Shown: positions 29,037 through 38,852 of the stretch, piece after piece | Numbering within the stretch: position 1 is the stretch's first letter | How the letters are laid out: every line of letters starts with the position of its first letter | Origin: Parabacteroides gordonii MS-1 = DSM 23371 | GTDB lineage: Bacteria; Bacteroidota; Bacteroidia; Bacteroidales; Tannerellaceae | Assembly (NCBI RefSeq): GCF_000969825.1 | Contig: NZ_KQ033919.1 | Span: 1,526,173 to 1,590,172 of the forward strand | Reading direction: 5' to 3' | DNA: 64,000 bases | The notes under the pieces: generated by a model | The model's input: the letters and a program-made list of their open reading frames with translations, nothing else | Databases searched by the model: none | Told to the model about the DNA's origin: nothing | Translations under genes and position numbers: made by a program

Positions 29037-32000
29037 TTACTTAACGATTGCTTTAACAGCAGCTTCACCTTCTACAGCTACAACAACTACACCAGCAGGA
29101 GCAGCGATTTCAGCCTTATCAGAAGAGATTACTGTGTTAGCAACTGTCTGACCAAGAACGTTACTGATAGTAACTTTCTTACCCTGTGCACCAGAGATGA
29201 TTACTGCACCGTCTTTAGCGATTACAGATACTTCAGAAGCAGTTACACCTTCGTTAGCAGTCGGAGTACGAGTTTCGTCTTCGTTCATGTTGAATACTTC
29301 AGCCTGTTCGATATCACTAACAACAACAACCAAACCGTTCAACCATTTCAGATAACCTGTACCGACTTCTTCAGCATAGTCACCATTTTCATTGTAAGCC
29401 TTGCGACCAGTTTCAATAACATATGAACCAGCTTCCTGATCTACATAGCGGAATGCAAACTTAGCAATGCTGTGAGAATAGTCGCTACGATCCATCGGTA
29501 ACACATTGTATGTTCCGTTCGGACGTTTCAGATACAAAGTGTCGTGTGTATGGTAGCCTTCTACAAAGCCTAACTTAGCCCATTGTTCACCATCTTCTTC
29601 ATTGATGAATTTGTTATCATGCAAATGAGTTTCAGCATAAACATTAGCAGAGTCCATCAAGTTAACCAGGAAGCGACCAGTTGTTGTGTCAGCTTTGTGT
29701 ACTGGATGATCTTCAATTTCACATTTGATTTCAGAATCCCAATGTTTAGCTTCTACAGCTAACAGATATTCCCAACGGTTGTTGTTACCACGGTTTACAT
29801 AAGCAGTATCTACATACAAAGCAGGATTGATTGTCGGGAACTGAACGGCATTTGCAATACTCAGGAATTCACCCTTTTCAAACAGAACCTGTGCTTCGTT
29901 TACACTTGATTCACGATAAATCTTGATAGTGTCAGCCATAGCTACCTTACGGTATTCAGGAGCATCTTTCTTAACGATAGTGAATAAGTCGTTTTCTGTC
30001 TGGTTGTACATATCTGTATTGTTCAGGATACCTTTTGTAGCACCATCACCGCTGTACATTTTTTCTACAGAAACATTTTCCCAATCAATAGCATCTGCTG
30101 TATTTGTATTCACTGCAGTTTCGTCTTTCAACGGAATCAGATTATACAAATCTTCTCCTACCACTTTAACAGCAAAGATATTTGCGTCTGCTGGATCCAG
30201 ATTTCCTTGTTTTACACCAAATTCACCTGTTGCATAACGATTAGAAGGAGCAGCTTCATAGTTCATATATTCTTTATTTGCAGCATTCTGGAAAGAATAT
30301 GCTAACATTTTCAAGATTACTGTACCTTCATCATCAGCATCTTTTGTTTCTTTGTAATCATCACCATCATAGTAACCTAAGATACTCTTAACCTGAATTG
30401 TATCAGGACGATATTCAACTCTGTCACCCAGGTTGTTCAAACCTTCATACATATAAGTTGCAACATTCCATTCTGTAGCTTTATCTTTCTTTGTATCCAA
30501 ACCAATCTGATGATTATCGTTATGGTTTTCTACGAAGTAAGCAACATTATCGAATACAGAAGAGGCAGCGCCCAGATAATATTTCTGATCTCTCAAGTCA
30601 TCAGCATTCAATCTCAAATAACCATCAGCTTCTGTGTAAGAAGTTGTAGCTTTGAATTCGATTGTATCATTTTTAGCAGAACCATCAAGAACAGCAAATA
30701 CATTTGCTTTGCTAGTAGTATATAACTGTGCAACCGGATATGATTTTGTAATAGACGGTCTTTCACGGTTTGTTAAAATCAGATTACCACCAGTATATGT
30801 GATAGCCCACTGAGTTTCAGGATAACCAACCAAAGCTTCAGATGCTTTTACATATTCTGCAGCAGGAGTTTCATCCAAGCCAAGAACTGTCTTATAGTTG
30901 TCAGAATAAGCAGCTTTTGTATTCTTATTTGTCACTGTGAAGAATGACGGAGTGCTTGTTAATAACTTCTTAACGTCGATAGTATTGAATTTACCAATCT
31001 TGATTGTGATAGCATTCAAGAACGCATCAGTAGAAGCCTCTGCAGACAGTGTAGGAACACCTTTCAAATCAACAGAACCTAATTTATAAGAAGCAGCATT
31101 ACCTTTAGTTGCAGCACTAATTGAAGCGACCGGTTGATTTACACCCGGAACAAAGTCATCAGATGCATTAATAGTAAAGTTATATGCATATCTGCCTGAG
31201 ATTTCAGCTTTAGCATCATTCAATGCATTAGCTAAAACTTTAGGAGCAATAGCTTTTACAGCATATTTTGTTTCAGTACCAGCAGCATATTTATCATTCA
31301 GGTCAATAACGATAATGTTTCCATCTTCGTTCTGAAGCATAAATGGGGTACCATTTTCAGCTTTAACAGTTGCTAAAACTTTACCAGCAGTACCATCGTT
31401 AAATGTAACAGTCTTCAACAATCCATCAAACGGATTATTTGCCAATGCTTTATCCTTTTTGTCACCATCAACAAATTTCTTAATGCTAGCTTCAAAACCT
31501 GCACCAGTGATAGATGTTAATTGCTCGCCTGTTAAAGATTGACCGGCAGCACGAACAGCACCAAGGCTAACAGCATTAATACCAGTTACTGCAGCACTCA
31601 AATCTACATCTTCAAAGTCATCTACTTTCCAAGGACTATTTTTATCAGTTCTATTTACATCTATTGTAATAAAAGCAGCACCTGCTGAAGGAATCAAATA
31701 TTTACCAGTAGCCTTGTTTTTTAGCTTTGCTGTACCTGTATTATCACCATTGTCAATAATATCTAAACTCCAAAACATATCCTGCTCAGCTGTATAAGTT
31801 TCAGATGTTGCAGTTCCATCAGCAGCGCCAGTCAAAACATTTCCACTTGCCGGATCCATCAATACATAAAAAGAAGAAGAAAGATCTGTTGCTACATCTA
31901 AAGGCCTATAAACTTTCAACGTATTTACAGCAACAAGTTTAGCTCCTGCAATCTTTCCATTTACATCTGCCTGAACAGAAAATACATTCGAAGCATAGTT

Positions 32001-32414
32001 TACAGAACCAGCAGAAGCATTTTTAATTGAAACTTCTTCTCCTGATGAAGCTATAGTAAAAGCTTCAATAGCACTACTTGTACCAAAAGCAACAAATGCA
32101 TCATTTGTCGAAGCAAAAGCCAGCTTATTAGCACCCGAAGCAATTCCATATGTGCCAGATCCAGTAAGAGTAACCTTATTAGCAGGGGTTGCATCGGCTA
32201 AAGATGTACGAACCAACCCCGTAGCACCTGCACCAACAGAAATAACATAACCATCAGATGTTACAATGTAAAAATCAGTTGCAGATGGAGACGCCTCCGC
32301 TGCAGCACTGTAGTCTCCGGTAACATACACCAACTTCGCAAACAAGTCCGTAGGAGTAATCAGAGCACCGGCTAGCAGGGCGCCGGCCACAAGTGTAGAA
32401 AACTTTTTGTTCAT
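29037..32414 (-). CDS. Large S-layer-like surface protein with DUF6383-type C-terminus (locus 2)
   Basis: Predicted 1125-residue exported protein, paralogue of 375-3869. It starts with the same MNKKFSTLVA signal peptide and ends with the same sorting-like beta domain (GKKVTISNVLGQTVANT and VKAIVK). Resemblance extends through the last third (a TAYV.. segment, a His/Cys-containing stretch, GRFLV.LMDS, FAFR), while the N-terminal two-thirds diverge. No enzyme motif seen. A surface coat role and glycosylation are inferred from known Parabacteroides S-layer families. Expression should depend on the invertible segment at 32498-32690, which in this sequence has its promoter facing away. Confidence 0.85.
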   Translation of the reverse strand: MNKKFSTLVAGALLAGALITPTDLFAKLVYVTGDYSAAAEASPSATDFYIVTSDGYVISVGAGATGLVRTSLADATPANKVTLTGSGTYGIASGANKLAFASTNDAFVAFGTSSAIEAFTIASSGEEVSIKNASAGSVNYASNVFSVQADVNGKIAGAKLVAVNTLKVYRPLDVATDLSSSFYVLMDPASGNVLTGAADGTATSETYTAEQDMFWSLDIIDNGDNTGTAKLKNKATGKYLIPSAGAAFITIDVNRTDKNSPWKVDDFEDVDLSAAVTGINAVSLGAVRAAGQSLTGEQLTSITGAGFEASIKKFVDGDKKDKALANNPFDGLLKTVTFNDGTAGKVLATVKAENGTPFMLQNEDGNIIVIDLNDKYAAGTETKYAVKAIAPKVLANALNDAKAEISGRYAYNFTINASDDFVPGVNQPVASISAATKGNAASYKLGSVDLKGVPTLSAEASTDAFLNAITIKIGKFNTIDVKKLLTSTPSFFTVTNKNTKAAYSDNYKTVLGLDETPAAEYVKASEALVGYPETQWAITYTGGNLILTNRERPSITKSYPVAQLYTTSKANVFAVLDGSAKNDTIEFKATTSYTEADGYLRLNADDLRDQKYYLGAASSVFDNVAYFVENHNDNHQIGLDTKKDKATEWNVATYMYEGLNNLGDRVEYRPDTIQVKSILGYYDGDDYKETKDADDEGTVILKMLAYSFQNAANKEYMNYEAAPSNRYATGEFGVKQGNLDPADANIFAVKVVGEDLYNLIPLKDETAVNTNTADAIDWENVSVEKMYSGDGATKGILNNTDMYNQTENDLFTIVKKDAPEYRKVAMADTIKIYRESSVNEAQVLFEKGEFLSIANAVQFPTINPALYVDTAYVNRGNNNRWEYLLAVEAKHWDSEIKCEIEDHPVHKADTTTGRFLVNLMDSANVYAETHLHDNKFINEEDGEQWAKLGFVEGYHTHDTLYLKRPNGTYNVLPMDRSDYSHSIAKFAFRYVDQEAGSYVIETGRKAYNENGDYAEEVGTGYLKWLNGLVVVVSDIEQAEVFNMNEDETRTPTANEGVTASEVSVIAKDGAVIISGAQGKKVTISNVLGQTVANTVISSDKAEIAAPAGVVVVAVEGEAAVKAIVK

Positions 32415-32497
32415 AATTCTAAAATTTAATATTAATACTAAAGTGTAATAAGTTCTTATTCAATACGATCGCTCATTTATGTACTTTTATTCCCTCT

Positions 32498-32527
32498 GAC
32501 TAGCGAAAACGATCGTTTAATCTCGTC
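32498..32527 (+). repeat. Inverton 2, left recombination site
   Basis: A 30-bp imperfect palindrome, GACTAG-N6-CGATCG-N6-CTCGTC. It matches the reverse complement of 32661-32690 at 26 of 30 positions. The layout is the same as inverton 1, but the 6-bp core is CGATCG, which is self-complementary. Confidence 0.82.
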
Positions 32528-32627
32528 ACTGGTTTACCGTTCGTCCTCTAAAAATGCGTTTTCATACAAACTATGCTATTCAATTGATAAGAAAGCAGAT
32601 ACCAATGAAAAAAAAGAAGTGAAAAGA

Positions 32628-32658
32628 ATTGCGGAAATGAAACAAATGCGTACTTTTG
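32628..32658 (+). promoter_or_regulatory. Invertible promoter, facing right (OFF for the S-layer-like gene)
   Basis: ATTG (32628-32631), 19-bp spacer, TACTTTTG (32651-32658), ending 2 bp before the right site. This is the same geometry as in inverton 1. It points away from the gene at 29037-32414. Confidence 0.75.
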
Positions 32659-32660
32659 TA

Positions 32661-32690
32661 GACGAGAATAAACGATCGTTTTTTCTCGTC
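32661..32690 (-). repeat. Inverton 2, right recombination site
   Basis: Inverted partner of 32498-32527: GACGAG-N6-CGATCG-T6-CTCGTC. The segment between the sites is 133 bp. Confidence 0.82.
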
Positions 32691-32934
32691 ATCCCCCTGC
32701 TCCTCCTCATTCACATTCAACAAACAAATCTTCGGATAAAACAACATTATATATATTATGTACGCGTGTACATTAATATAAGGCATCATATACACCCCGA
32801 ATTACGGTTTCTTATGCGTCACCTTCAGCTCTGCTTTCCCCTCCTTTTTCCCCTTAAATACCTAAGTTCTTACATTAGGAAAGCTAAAACCGAAACACCT
32901 TACAATTTAGGGTCATCTTCATAACTTTTATAAA

Positions 32935-32980
32935 AGAAAGGCATAGATTACATATACGTAAGGCATGCCTTTCTTTTTTG
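32935..32980 (+). terminator. Rightward terminator-like hairpin after inverton 2
   Basis: AGAAAGGCAT (32935-32944) can pair with ATGCCTTTCT (about 32965-32974), followed by TTTTTG. It would stop a transcript from the OFF-facing promoter after about 310 nt. Confidence 0.55.
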
Positions 32981-33015
32981 TAATAATAGCCTTACATATA
33001 TGTAATCTATACCTT
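32938..33015. repeat. 27-bp inverted repeat overlapping the terminator
   Basis: 32938-32964 and 32989-33015 are reverse complements at 25 of 27 positions (AAGGCATAGATTACAT on the left arm). Pairing of these arms excludes the terminator hairpin, so two alternative folds exist. Confidence 0.7.
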
Positions 33016-33196
33016 ACTAATTTCAATCTACTGACCTTTCCACTTAATTATCCTATGCTTTGACCTTAGATATACTGACGAAAGACCTTAAACAAGCAGA
33101 CCTAAGCACCGATGGAACGGAGATAAATTTAGTTCACTAGAACAAGGCCGGAACCAGCAATACTTATCATATATGTTTTGATGAAAAGGCAGCACA

Positions 33197-33290
33197 CTAT
33201 CACTAATTTATTCAACACTATTATATTCAAAGCATATAGCAGTGATAGTTGCCGTTTTTAACTATCACTCATCTATCACATAACTATCAC
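33197..33290 (+). repeat. CTATCAC iteron-like array
   Basis: CTATCAC occurs at 33197, 33262, 33273 and 33284 and inverted (GTGATAG) at 33242. The last three direct copies are exactly 11 bp apart, one helical turn. Such arrays are typical of replication initiator or regulator binding sites. Confidence 0.55.
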
Positions 33291-33760
33291 TATCTTATTC
33301 CGAAAGTCACTAGATGCTTACTTCTTTCCACAAAGTATACTATTAATTATCAGACACATACAGATAAATATCCTTTGAGATCCGGATCTCGATGCCCCCG
33401 ACACCCGGATCATCGCATCGTCAACATGGGGGTGTAAAACAAGTCAAAACAGGGGTGTCGGCAACAAAAAGCAAGTAATCCGATGAAAAAAGCCTATATA
33501 TTTGGCGTAAATATCTAAGGAGAAATAAATATATAGGTAAACAATCGCCCTTTGGGGCTTATTTGTGGGGCATAAAACAACCCTATATAGGATTTAATTA
33601 ATACACAGTCAACCAAAATCAGGACGAGACACACCCACTAATTCACAACTCTATTCACAAAAGGCAGACAAGCATACCGAACGTTAGAATAAATTAAAAG
33701 CATCCGCCATCAAAAGATTATCGTTACATTTGTGGAAGTAATTATAAAAATAAGTACGCG

Positions 33761-34525
33761 ATGAACGAGAGACCGCTTATCCTGATTACAAACGATGACG
33801 GCGTAAACGCCAAAGGAATTAAAGAGTTAATAGAATGCCTGCGCGACCTGGGAGATTTGATTGTTATGGCTCCTGATGGCCCCCGTTCGGGAATGAGCAG
33901 CGCTATCACGGCAGAGAATCCGCTCCGCTATTCATTAGTAAAGAAAGAAAAAGGACTGACTGTATACAAATGTACCGGCACTCCGGTCGACTGCGTGAAA
34001 CTGGCTATCAACGAAGTACTCGACCGTAAGCCCGACCTGCTGGTTTCGGGTATCAACCACGGCGGAAATATGGCGATCAGCGTCCTTTATTCAGGGACGA
34101 TGGGAGCGGCGGCCGAAGGTTGCGTGTTCGGTGTCCCTTCCCTGGGCGTCTCTTTGCTCGACCATCATGCGGATGCCGACTTTACGGAATGTTGCCGGTT
34201 GGGACGTATGGTAGCCCGCCGCGTGCTGAAAGAAGGATTGCCTACCGGTACTTATCTGAATCTGAATGTACCAAAGACAGATGCCGTAAAGGGAATGAAG
34301 ATCTGCCGCCAGGCTGCCGGAAAATGGATCAAGGAATTCAAACGCTCGGAGAATGGAAGCGGACACCCTGTGTTCTGGTTGACAGGCTCTTTCGAGAATG
34401 CCAAACCGATTCATCCGGACAACGACACTCTGGCACTCGACAGCGGATACGCTTCGCTGGTTCCCTGCAAACTGGATGTGACAGATTACGATTGGATGAA
34501 CAAATATAACGACTGGGGAGTATGA
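33761..34525 (+). CDS. surE: 5'/3'-nucleotidase SurE
   Basis: A 254-residue metal-dependent nucleoside monophosphate phosphatase. It opens with [15 protein letters not shown], holding the metal-binding Asp12-Asp13, then [15 protein letters not shown] and [10 protein letters not shown] (metal-binding Asn). Length is normal. Its stop overlaps the lpxB start by 4 bp, a common pairing in Bacteroidetes. Cytoplasmic housekeeping enzyme. Confidence 0.96.
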   Translation: MNERPLILITNDDGVNAKGIKELIECLRDLGDLIVMAPDGPRSGMSSAITAENPLRYSLVKKEKGLTVYKCTGTPVDCVKLAINEVLDRKPDLLVSGINHGGNMAISVLYSGTMGAAAEGCVFGVPSLGVSLLDHHADADFTECCRLGRMVARRVLKEGLPTGTYLNLNVPKTDAVKGMKICRQAAGKWIKEFKRSENGSGHPVFWLTGSFENAKPIHPDNDTLALDSGYASLVPCKLDVTDYDWMNKYNDWGV

Positions 34526-35655
34526 AATATTTTCTGATCGCAGGCGAAGCCTCCGGCGACCTACACGCGTCGAACCTGATGGCAGCATTAAAAGAGAAAG
34601 ACCCGGAAGCGGATTTCCGCTTCTTCGGGGGCGACCTGATGCAAGCCGTAGGGGGCACCCTGGTAAAGCATTACAGGGAGATGGCCTTTATGGGCTTTAT
34701 TCCGGTGCTGCTCAACCTGCGTACAATCCTGAATAATATGAAGACTTGCGAGGAAGATATCCGCAGATATCAGCCCGACGTAGTCATACTGATCGATTAT
34801 CCGGGATTTAATCTGAAAATAGCCAAATTCGTAAAGACGGTGCTCCATCTGCCAGTCTACTATTATATCTCACCGAAGATATGGGCCTGGAAACAGTACC
34901 GTATCAAGGACTTCCGCCGTTACGTAGACCGTATGTTCTGCATCCTGCCTTTCGAGACAGAGTTTTTCCATAAGCTGAACTATTCGGTGGATTATGTGGG
35001 AAACCCTTCGGTAGACTCGGTTGCCCAGTATAAAGAAAAGCAAGCCGCCCTACCCGATACGTTTATGGCGGATGAAGGATTGCCGGACAAGCCTATCCTG
35101 GCCCTTCTTGCCGGAAGCCGCCGGCAGGAGATCAAAGACAATCTCCCGACCATGCTCGAAGTGGCCGCCTCTTATCCGGATTACCAGCCGGTTATTGCCG
35201 GAGCTCCGGGACTTGAACCAGCCTATTACAAACAGTATATCGGTAACCATCCCGCCCGTATCGTCTTTGGGAAAACTTACGACCTGTTGCAGCACAGCCG
35301 GGCTGCGTTGGTTACTTCCGGGACGGCAACGCTCGAAACCTCCCTGTTCCGTGTGCCGCAGGTGGTTTGCTATTACACGCCTGCCGGACGGCTGGCCAGC
35401 TTCATCTTCCGTAATTTCTTCCACACCAAATATATTTCGCTGGTCAACCTGATTGCCGGCCGCGAAGTCGTGCAGGAACTATTCGGTGCCCGCTTCTCCA
35501 CCCGTCAAATACATGATGAACTGGGCAGGATACTGAACGATCCGGCTTATCGCAACCAGATGCTTTCCGGTTACGATGAAGTGATCCGCCTGCTCGGAAA
35601 ACCGGGGGCTTCCCGCCGTACCGCCGAACTTATCTTCCAATCACTGAGACATTAA
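34522..35655 (+). CDS. lpxB: Lipid-A-disaccharide synthase
   Basis: A 377-residue GT19 glycosyltransferase that joins UDP-2,3-diacylglucosamine and lipid X in lipid A synthesis. Signature parts: [18 protein letters not shown] at the N-terminus, [24 protein letters not shown] (nucleotide binding) and SGTATLE near residue 270. Coupled to surE by a 4-bp overlap. Peripheral inner-membrane enzyme. Confidence 0.97.
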   Translation: MKYFLIAGEASGDLHASNLMAALKEKDPEADFRFFGGDLMQAVGGTLVKHYREMAFMGFIPVLLNLRTILNNMKTCEEDIRRYQPDVVILIDYPGFNLKIAKFVKTVLHLPVYYYISPKIWAWKQYRIKDFRRYVDRMFCILPFETEFFHKLNYSVDYVGNPSVDSVAQYKEKQAALPDTFMADEGLPDKPILALLAGSRRQEIKDNLPTMLEVAASYPDYQPVIAGAPGLEPAYYKQYIGNHPARIVFGKTYDLLQHSRAALVTSGTATLETSLFRVPQVVCYYTPAGRLASFIFRNFFHTKYISLVNLIAGREVVQELFGARFSTRQIHDELGRILNDPAYRNQMLSGYDEVIRLLGKPGASRRTAELIFQSLRH

Positions 35656-35735
35656 CATCTTTTACCATACGTCTTTGCAGCATTTCCTGAAATTTCTCCA
35701 TCTAGCTTATTAGTATGGGAATTAACAATTGTGAT

Positions 35736-36479
35736 ATGAAAGCTATGAAGACGTTGAAGACATTTTTATTGGTATTAGGTACGATATTGGTATCTTCTAC
35801 TTTATATTCTTGCCTGGATGATGACGGCTACTCTCTTGATAAATTTAGTGCAGGTGTAGCAACAGTCAAACCGCTCGGTAATAATTCGTTTTATCTCCAG
35901 TGGGACGACTCTACTTCATTTTGGCCGGCAGCAGGTGTTACCACACCTGATTTCGATGTAAGTAAGGAAAGAAGAGCATTTATAAACTTTACCTTACTCG
36001 GGCCGGGCAAGGATATGAATATCGAACAGGATTACGTGATCCGCCTGAACAGGATAGATACTGTCCTTACCAAGTCGATCGCAGAAGACCTGGGAGACAG
36101 GAACGATGAATATTACGGGAAAGATCCGGTAACGATGAAATCTGTATGGATTGAAGACGGATACATCAATTTCCAGTTTGCCACTTATTTCGAATACGGA
36201 AGCAAACATTTTATGAATCTCGTAAAGATGAATGACTCCGGGCCTTACGAACTGGAATTCCGACATAATGCGAACGGTAGTACTTCCGGAGCAGAAGGTT
36301 GGGGACTGGCATCGTTCAGACTGAACAGTCTGCCGAGTACCGGTGGCGAGACAGTAACGATGAAGATCAAGTATAAAACATCCAGTGGTGATGAAACGAT
36401 CGAACTGAAATATAAATCAGGTGAAGCAGCGGGGAGAGCTCCGGTGATGGGATCTGAGAATTTTCAAACGACAAATTAA
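35736..36479 (+). CDS. NigD-like lipoprotein
   Basis: About 247 residues from the ATG at 35736 (MKAMKTLKTFLLV); an ATG seven codons earlier is possible. The lipobox (TLYSC) is followed by LDDDGY, an acidic surface-export signal. Two-domain beta protein with the NigD pattern (WDDSTSFWPA, YEL(E)FRHN), a family named from Bacteroides bacteriocin gene neighbourhoods but mostly of unknown function. Single-gene unit with a strong terminator. Confidence 0.75.
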   Translation: MKAMKTLKTFLLVLGTILVSSTLYSCLDDDGYSLDKFSAGVATVKPLGNNSFYLQWDDSTSFWPAAGVTTPDFDVSKERRAFINFTLLGPGKDMNIEQDYVIRLNRIDTVLTKSIAEDLGDRNDEYYGKDPVTMKSVWIEDGYINFQFATYFEYGSKHFMNLVKMNDSGPYELEFRHNANGSTSGAEGWGLASFRLNSLPSTGGETVTMKIKYKTSSGDETIELKYKSGEAAGRAPVMGSENFQTTN

Positions 36480-36520
36480 ACCTTCCCACATAACTTTTAT
36501 TTTTATCATTTAGTTCAGGG

Positions 36521-36555
36521 AGAAAGACATCGTGATGATGTCTTTCTTTTTTTGT
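36521..36555 (+). terminator. Terminator of the NigD-like gene
   Basis: A perfect 11-bp stem, AGAAAGACATC (36521-36531) with GATGTCTTTCT (36537-36547), followed by seven T. Confidence 0.9.
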
Positions 36556-36610
36556 ATAATTTCGTACCGGAGATGCAACGTTCGCCGTTTGCTCTCGTTT
36601 ATATAAACAA

Positions 36611-37141
36611 ATGAACGAAACTACAGAACAACTGATCGAGGGTTGCCGCAGAGGAAAGCGAAACGCGCAACTGGCCTTGTACAAACAATTCGCACAGCGA
36701 TTGTACATTGCCTGCCTGCGTATCGTGGGCAACACGTCAGATGCGGAAGAGGCCATGCAGGATTCGTTCCTGAAGATTTTTACCCGTATCGACCAGTATA
36801 AAGACAATCTGTGTTTCGAAGCGTGGATGCACCGGATAGCGGTTCATACGGCTATCGATTATGTACGTCGCCAGACCCCGGAGTGGGACGAGTTGTCGGA
36901 CAACTATGCCGATCCCGGATCGGACGAACCCAGCGAGGACGACATACAGTATTCGGTGAAGCAGGTGAAAGAAGCGACTGCCAAGCTACCGGCCGGTTAC
37001 CGTGTGATCCTCTCTCTTTACCTCTTTGAGGGGTACGATATGGAAGAGATTGCCTCTATCCTGAATATTCAGCCGCCAAGCGTACGCAGCCAGTATCTGC
37101 GGGCAAAGCGCAAATTGTTAGAAATTATATCAGCAAACTGA
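36611..37141 (+). CDS. ECF-type RNA polymerase sigma factor
   Basis: A 176-residue sigma-70-family factor with region 2 (DAEEAMQDSFLKIFTRIDQY) and region 4 (LPAGYRVILSLYLFEGYDMEEIASILNI). No region 3, as in ECF factors. The next gene, one base later, encodes a small single-TM protein that may be its anti-sigma partner, and the third is a secreted repeat protein that could be the target or sensor output. Regulon unknown. Confidence 0.92.
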   Translation: MNETTEQLIEGCRRGKRNAQLALYKQFAQRLYIACLRIVGNTSDAEEAMQDSFLKIFTRIDQYKDNLCFEAWMHRIAVHTAIDYVRRQTPEWDELSDNYADPGSDEPSEDDIQYSVKQVKEATAKLPAGYRVILSLYLFEGYDMEEIASILNIQPPSVRSQYLRAKRKLLEIISAN

Positions 37142-37142
37142 G

Positions 37143-37688
37143 ATGGACAAATTAAAGAATTTCATAGACACCAATAAAGAAGCCTTTGAAGATGACCTTC
37201 TTCCGGAAGGTCACTTCGAGCGCTTCGAAAAGAAACTGCCACCGGCTCGCAGGAACCGTTTCGGGCTGTACAGCCTGTGCGCTTTTGCTGCCGCAGCTTC
37301 CATCGCTCTGCTCTTTCTGTTCCGGTTGCCGGGTGGAACGCCTGCTCCTCTCAATCAGCAGACCACTGTACAGAAAACTTGCCAGGCGAAAACGGAAATC
37401 GACGAACTGCGCGTCTATTATAACATGCAGATGGACGATATACTGGCGAAGATGGAGACTTTATACAAGCAGGAACAGGCACCGGGTGCTGCCGGTCTTT
37501 TGCAGGAAAGCCGGAAGATACTCAAAGACAATTATATGTTTGAAGAGACGATCCTTCCTACCCTGCCCTGCTCTAATGACGCTTTATTCGCCATGAACCA
37601 GCATTACAGCACGAGTATCGAAACGCTGAACTTCATGCTGGAACAGATGGAAAGGGTGACAACAGATAATGAGAATGAGAACAAATAA
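37143..37688 (+). CDS. Single-TM protein, putative anti-sigma factor
   Basis: A 181-residue protein with a cytoplasmic N-terminal part (about 1-38), one TM helix (about 44-61, FGLYSLCAFAAAASIALLFLF) and a helical, Gln/Glu-rich periplasmic part with coiled-coil character. No known domain recognised. It starts 1 bp after the sigma gene, and that placement is the main reason to propose sigma-factor control. Six cysteines are not present, so a zinc-type anti-sigma domain is unlikely. Confidence 0.7.
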   Translation: MDKLKNFIDTNKEAFEDDLLPEGHFERFEKKLPPARRNRFGLYSLCAFAAAASIALLFLFRLPGGTPAPLNQQTTVQKTCQAKTEIDELRVYYNMQMDDILAKMETLYKQEQAPGAAGLLQESRKILKDNYMFEETILPTLPCSNDALFAMNQHYSTSIETLNFMLEQMERVTTDNENENK

Positions 37689-37701
37689 ATAAGAATATAT
37701 C

Positions 37702-38781
37702 ATGAATACAAAACAAACAAAGAGCCGTTCGATGCTGCTTCTGGCCATGTTGCTTATCGTCAGCACCGTTTACAGCTGGGCCGGGAAACCGGATAGGATT
37801 AAGAAGAAAGAGTACAGCCAGTCATTCAGCGTCAGCCTGAGCGACCAGTTACTGATCGACAACCGCTACGGCAACACTACCATAACTCACTGGAATAAGA
37901 ATGAAGCACTTATCCGTGTCGAAATTGAAGCGAAAGCGGAAACTGAAGAGGCTGCACAAGCTACTTTGGATCGCGTACAGATCGAACTGAAGAAAAGCGG
38001 GAATACTGTTTCCGGCATCACCTCGCTTAAAGAGCAGAGATGGAGCAACAATAGCAACGAGCGTTTCACGATCAATTATTATATCAGCATTCCTTCCAAG
38101 CTGGCAATCAATCTGTCGCAGAAATATGGAAACATCAATCTGCCGGACAACAACGAGGGCAGAAGCACGATACAGGTGAAATACGGCAACCTGAATGCCG
38201 GAAGTTTCACGGAACATTTGCATGTAGAAGCTAAATACGGCAATGTAGATATTAATAATGTAGTGAATGTCGGACTTAATCTTGGTTACTGCGGAAACGT
38301 TTCGATCGGCAATGCGAAGCTCATCAATGCGGAGAACAAGTATTCGAATATGAATGTCAAGAAGTGCACGCAGATCAATGTCGAGAACAAATATGGCAAC
38401 CTGAAAATAGAGAGCGCCGACAAGGCTCAGATGGATATTAAGTATAGCGAAGTTTCCTTCGGAGCTATAAACGGTGAGTTACTGGTCGGTGAACTGGCTT
38501 ACAGCACATTGACAGTCAAGGAGCTATCGGCCAACTTCAAACAGGTGAAAGTGGATGCCCGCTACGGTAATCTGAACCTGAGCATACCTTCCGGCGCCTC
38601 CTTCAAGGTTTCCGCCGAGAATATGAAATATAGCAACCACAATGTAAGCGGATTCAATGTCACTAACAAATCGACAGAGGATAAAGTAAACCATTACTAC
38701 GAAATCAATGGTGGCAAGAAAGGAACAATCTATTTTGACGGGAATAATTATAGCAATATAAATGTGAAGGCGTTAAAATAG
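37702..38781 (+). CDS. Secreted repeat protein with KYGN/KYSN motifs (DUF4097/GIN-like)
   Basis: A 359-residue protein with signal peptide (about 1-27) followed by a beta-solenoid-like body. A motif K/RYGNxxI or KYSNxxV recurs about every 20 residues: near RYGNTTI, KYGNINL, KYGNLNA, KYGNVDI, KYSNMNV, KYGNLKI, KYSEVSF, RYGNLNL, KYSNHNV and NYSNINV. This resembles the DUF4097/head-GIN type of extracellular beta-helix. It is the third gene of the sigma unit, so it may be the target of the sigma/anti-sigma pair. Exact family uncertain. Confidence 0.75.
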   Translation: MNTKQTKSRSMLLLAMLLIVSTVYSWAGKPDRIKKKEYSQSFSVSLSDQLLIDNRYGNTTITHWNKNEALIRVEIEAKAETEEAAQATLDRVQIELKKSGNTVSGITSLKEQRWSNNSNERFTINYYISIPSKLAINLSQKYGNINLPDNNEGRSTIQVKYGNLNAGSFTEHLHVEAKYGNVDINNVVNVGLNLGYCGNVSIGNAKLINAENKYSNMNVKKCTQINVENKYGNLKIESADKAQMDIKYSEVSFGAINGELLVGELAYSTLTVKELSANFKQVKVDARYGNLNLSIPSGASFKVSAENMKYSNHNVSGFNVTNKSTEDKVNHYYEINGGKKGTIYFDGNNYSNINVKALK

Positions 38782-38796
38782 AAATAGTAAACAAAA

Positions 38797-38817
38797 GGGC
38801 GGGTTCCAAACCCGCCC
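38797..38817. terminator. Terminator between convergent sigma modules
   Basis: A 9-bp GC-rich stem GGGCGGGTT/AACCCGCCC with a 3-nt loop. No good T-run on either side, so it may act as a barrier only. Confidence 0.5.
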
Positions 38818-38852
38818 GATATCAGCAATATCAATAGTCATTTAGGTTCGAT

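Larger units (their letters stand above)
32691..33760. other. Gene-free kilobase with several repeat systems
   Basis: No convincing gene. It contains a terminator-like hairpin nested in a 27-bp inverted repeat (32935-33015), an iteron-like array of CTATCAC at an 11-bp period (33262-33290) with flanking copies, two related 17-bp phrases with core ACACCCC on the minus strand (about 33425-33465), and an A/T-rich stretch before surE. It may be a relic of a mobile replication module. Confidence 0.45.

Noticed and set aside
32619-32924. Open frame of 101 codons crossing inverton 2
   Set aside because: Its start lies before the promoter's expected start site and the sequence has no coding character; it depends on one orientation of the segment.
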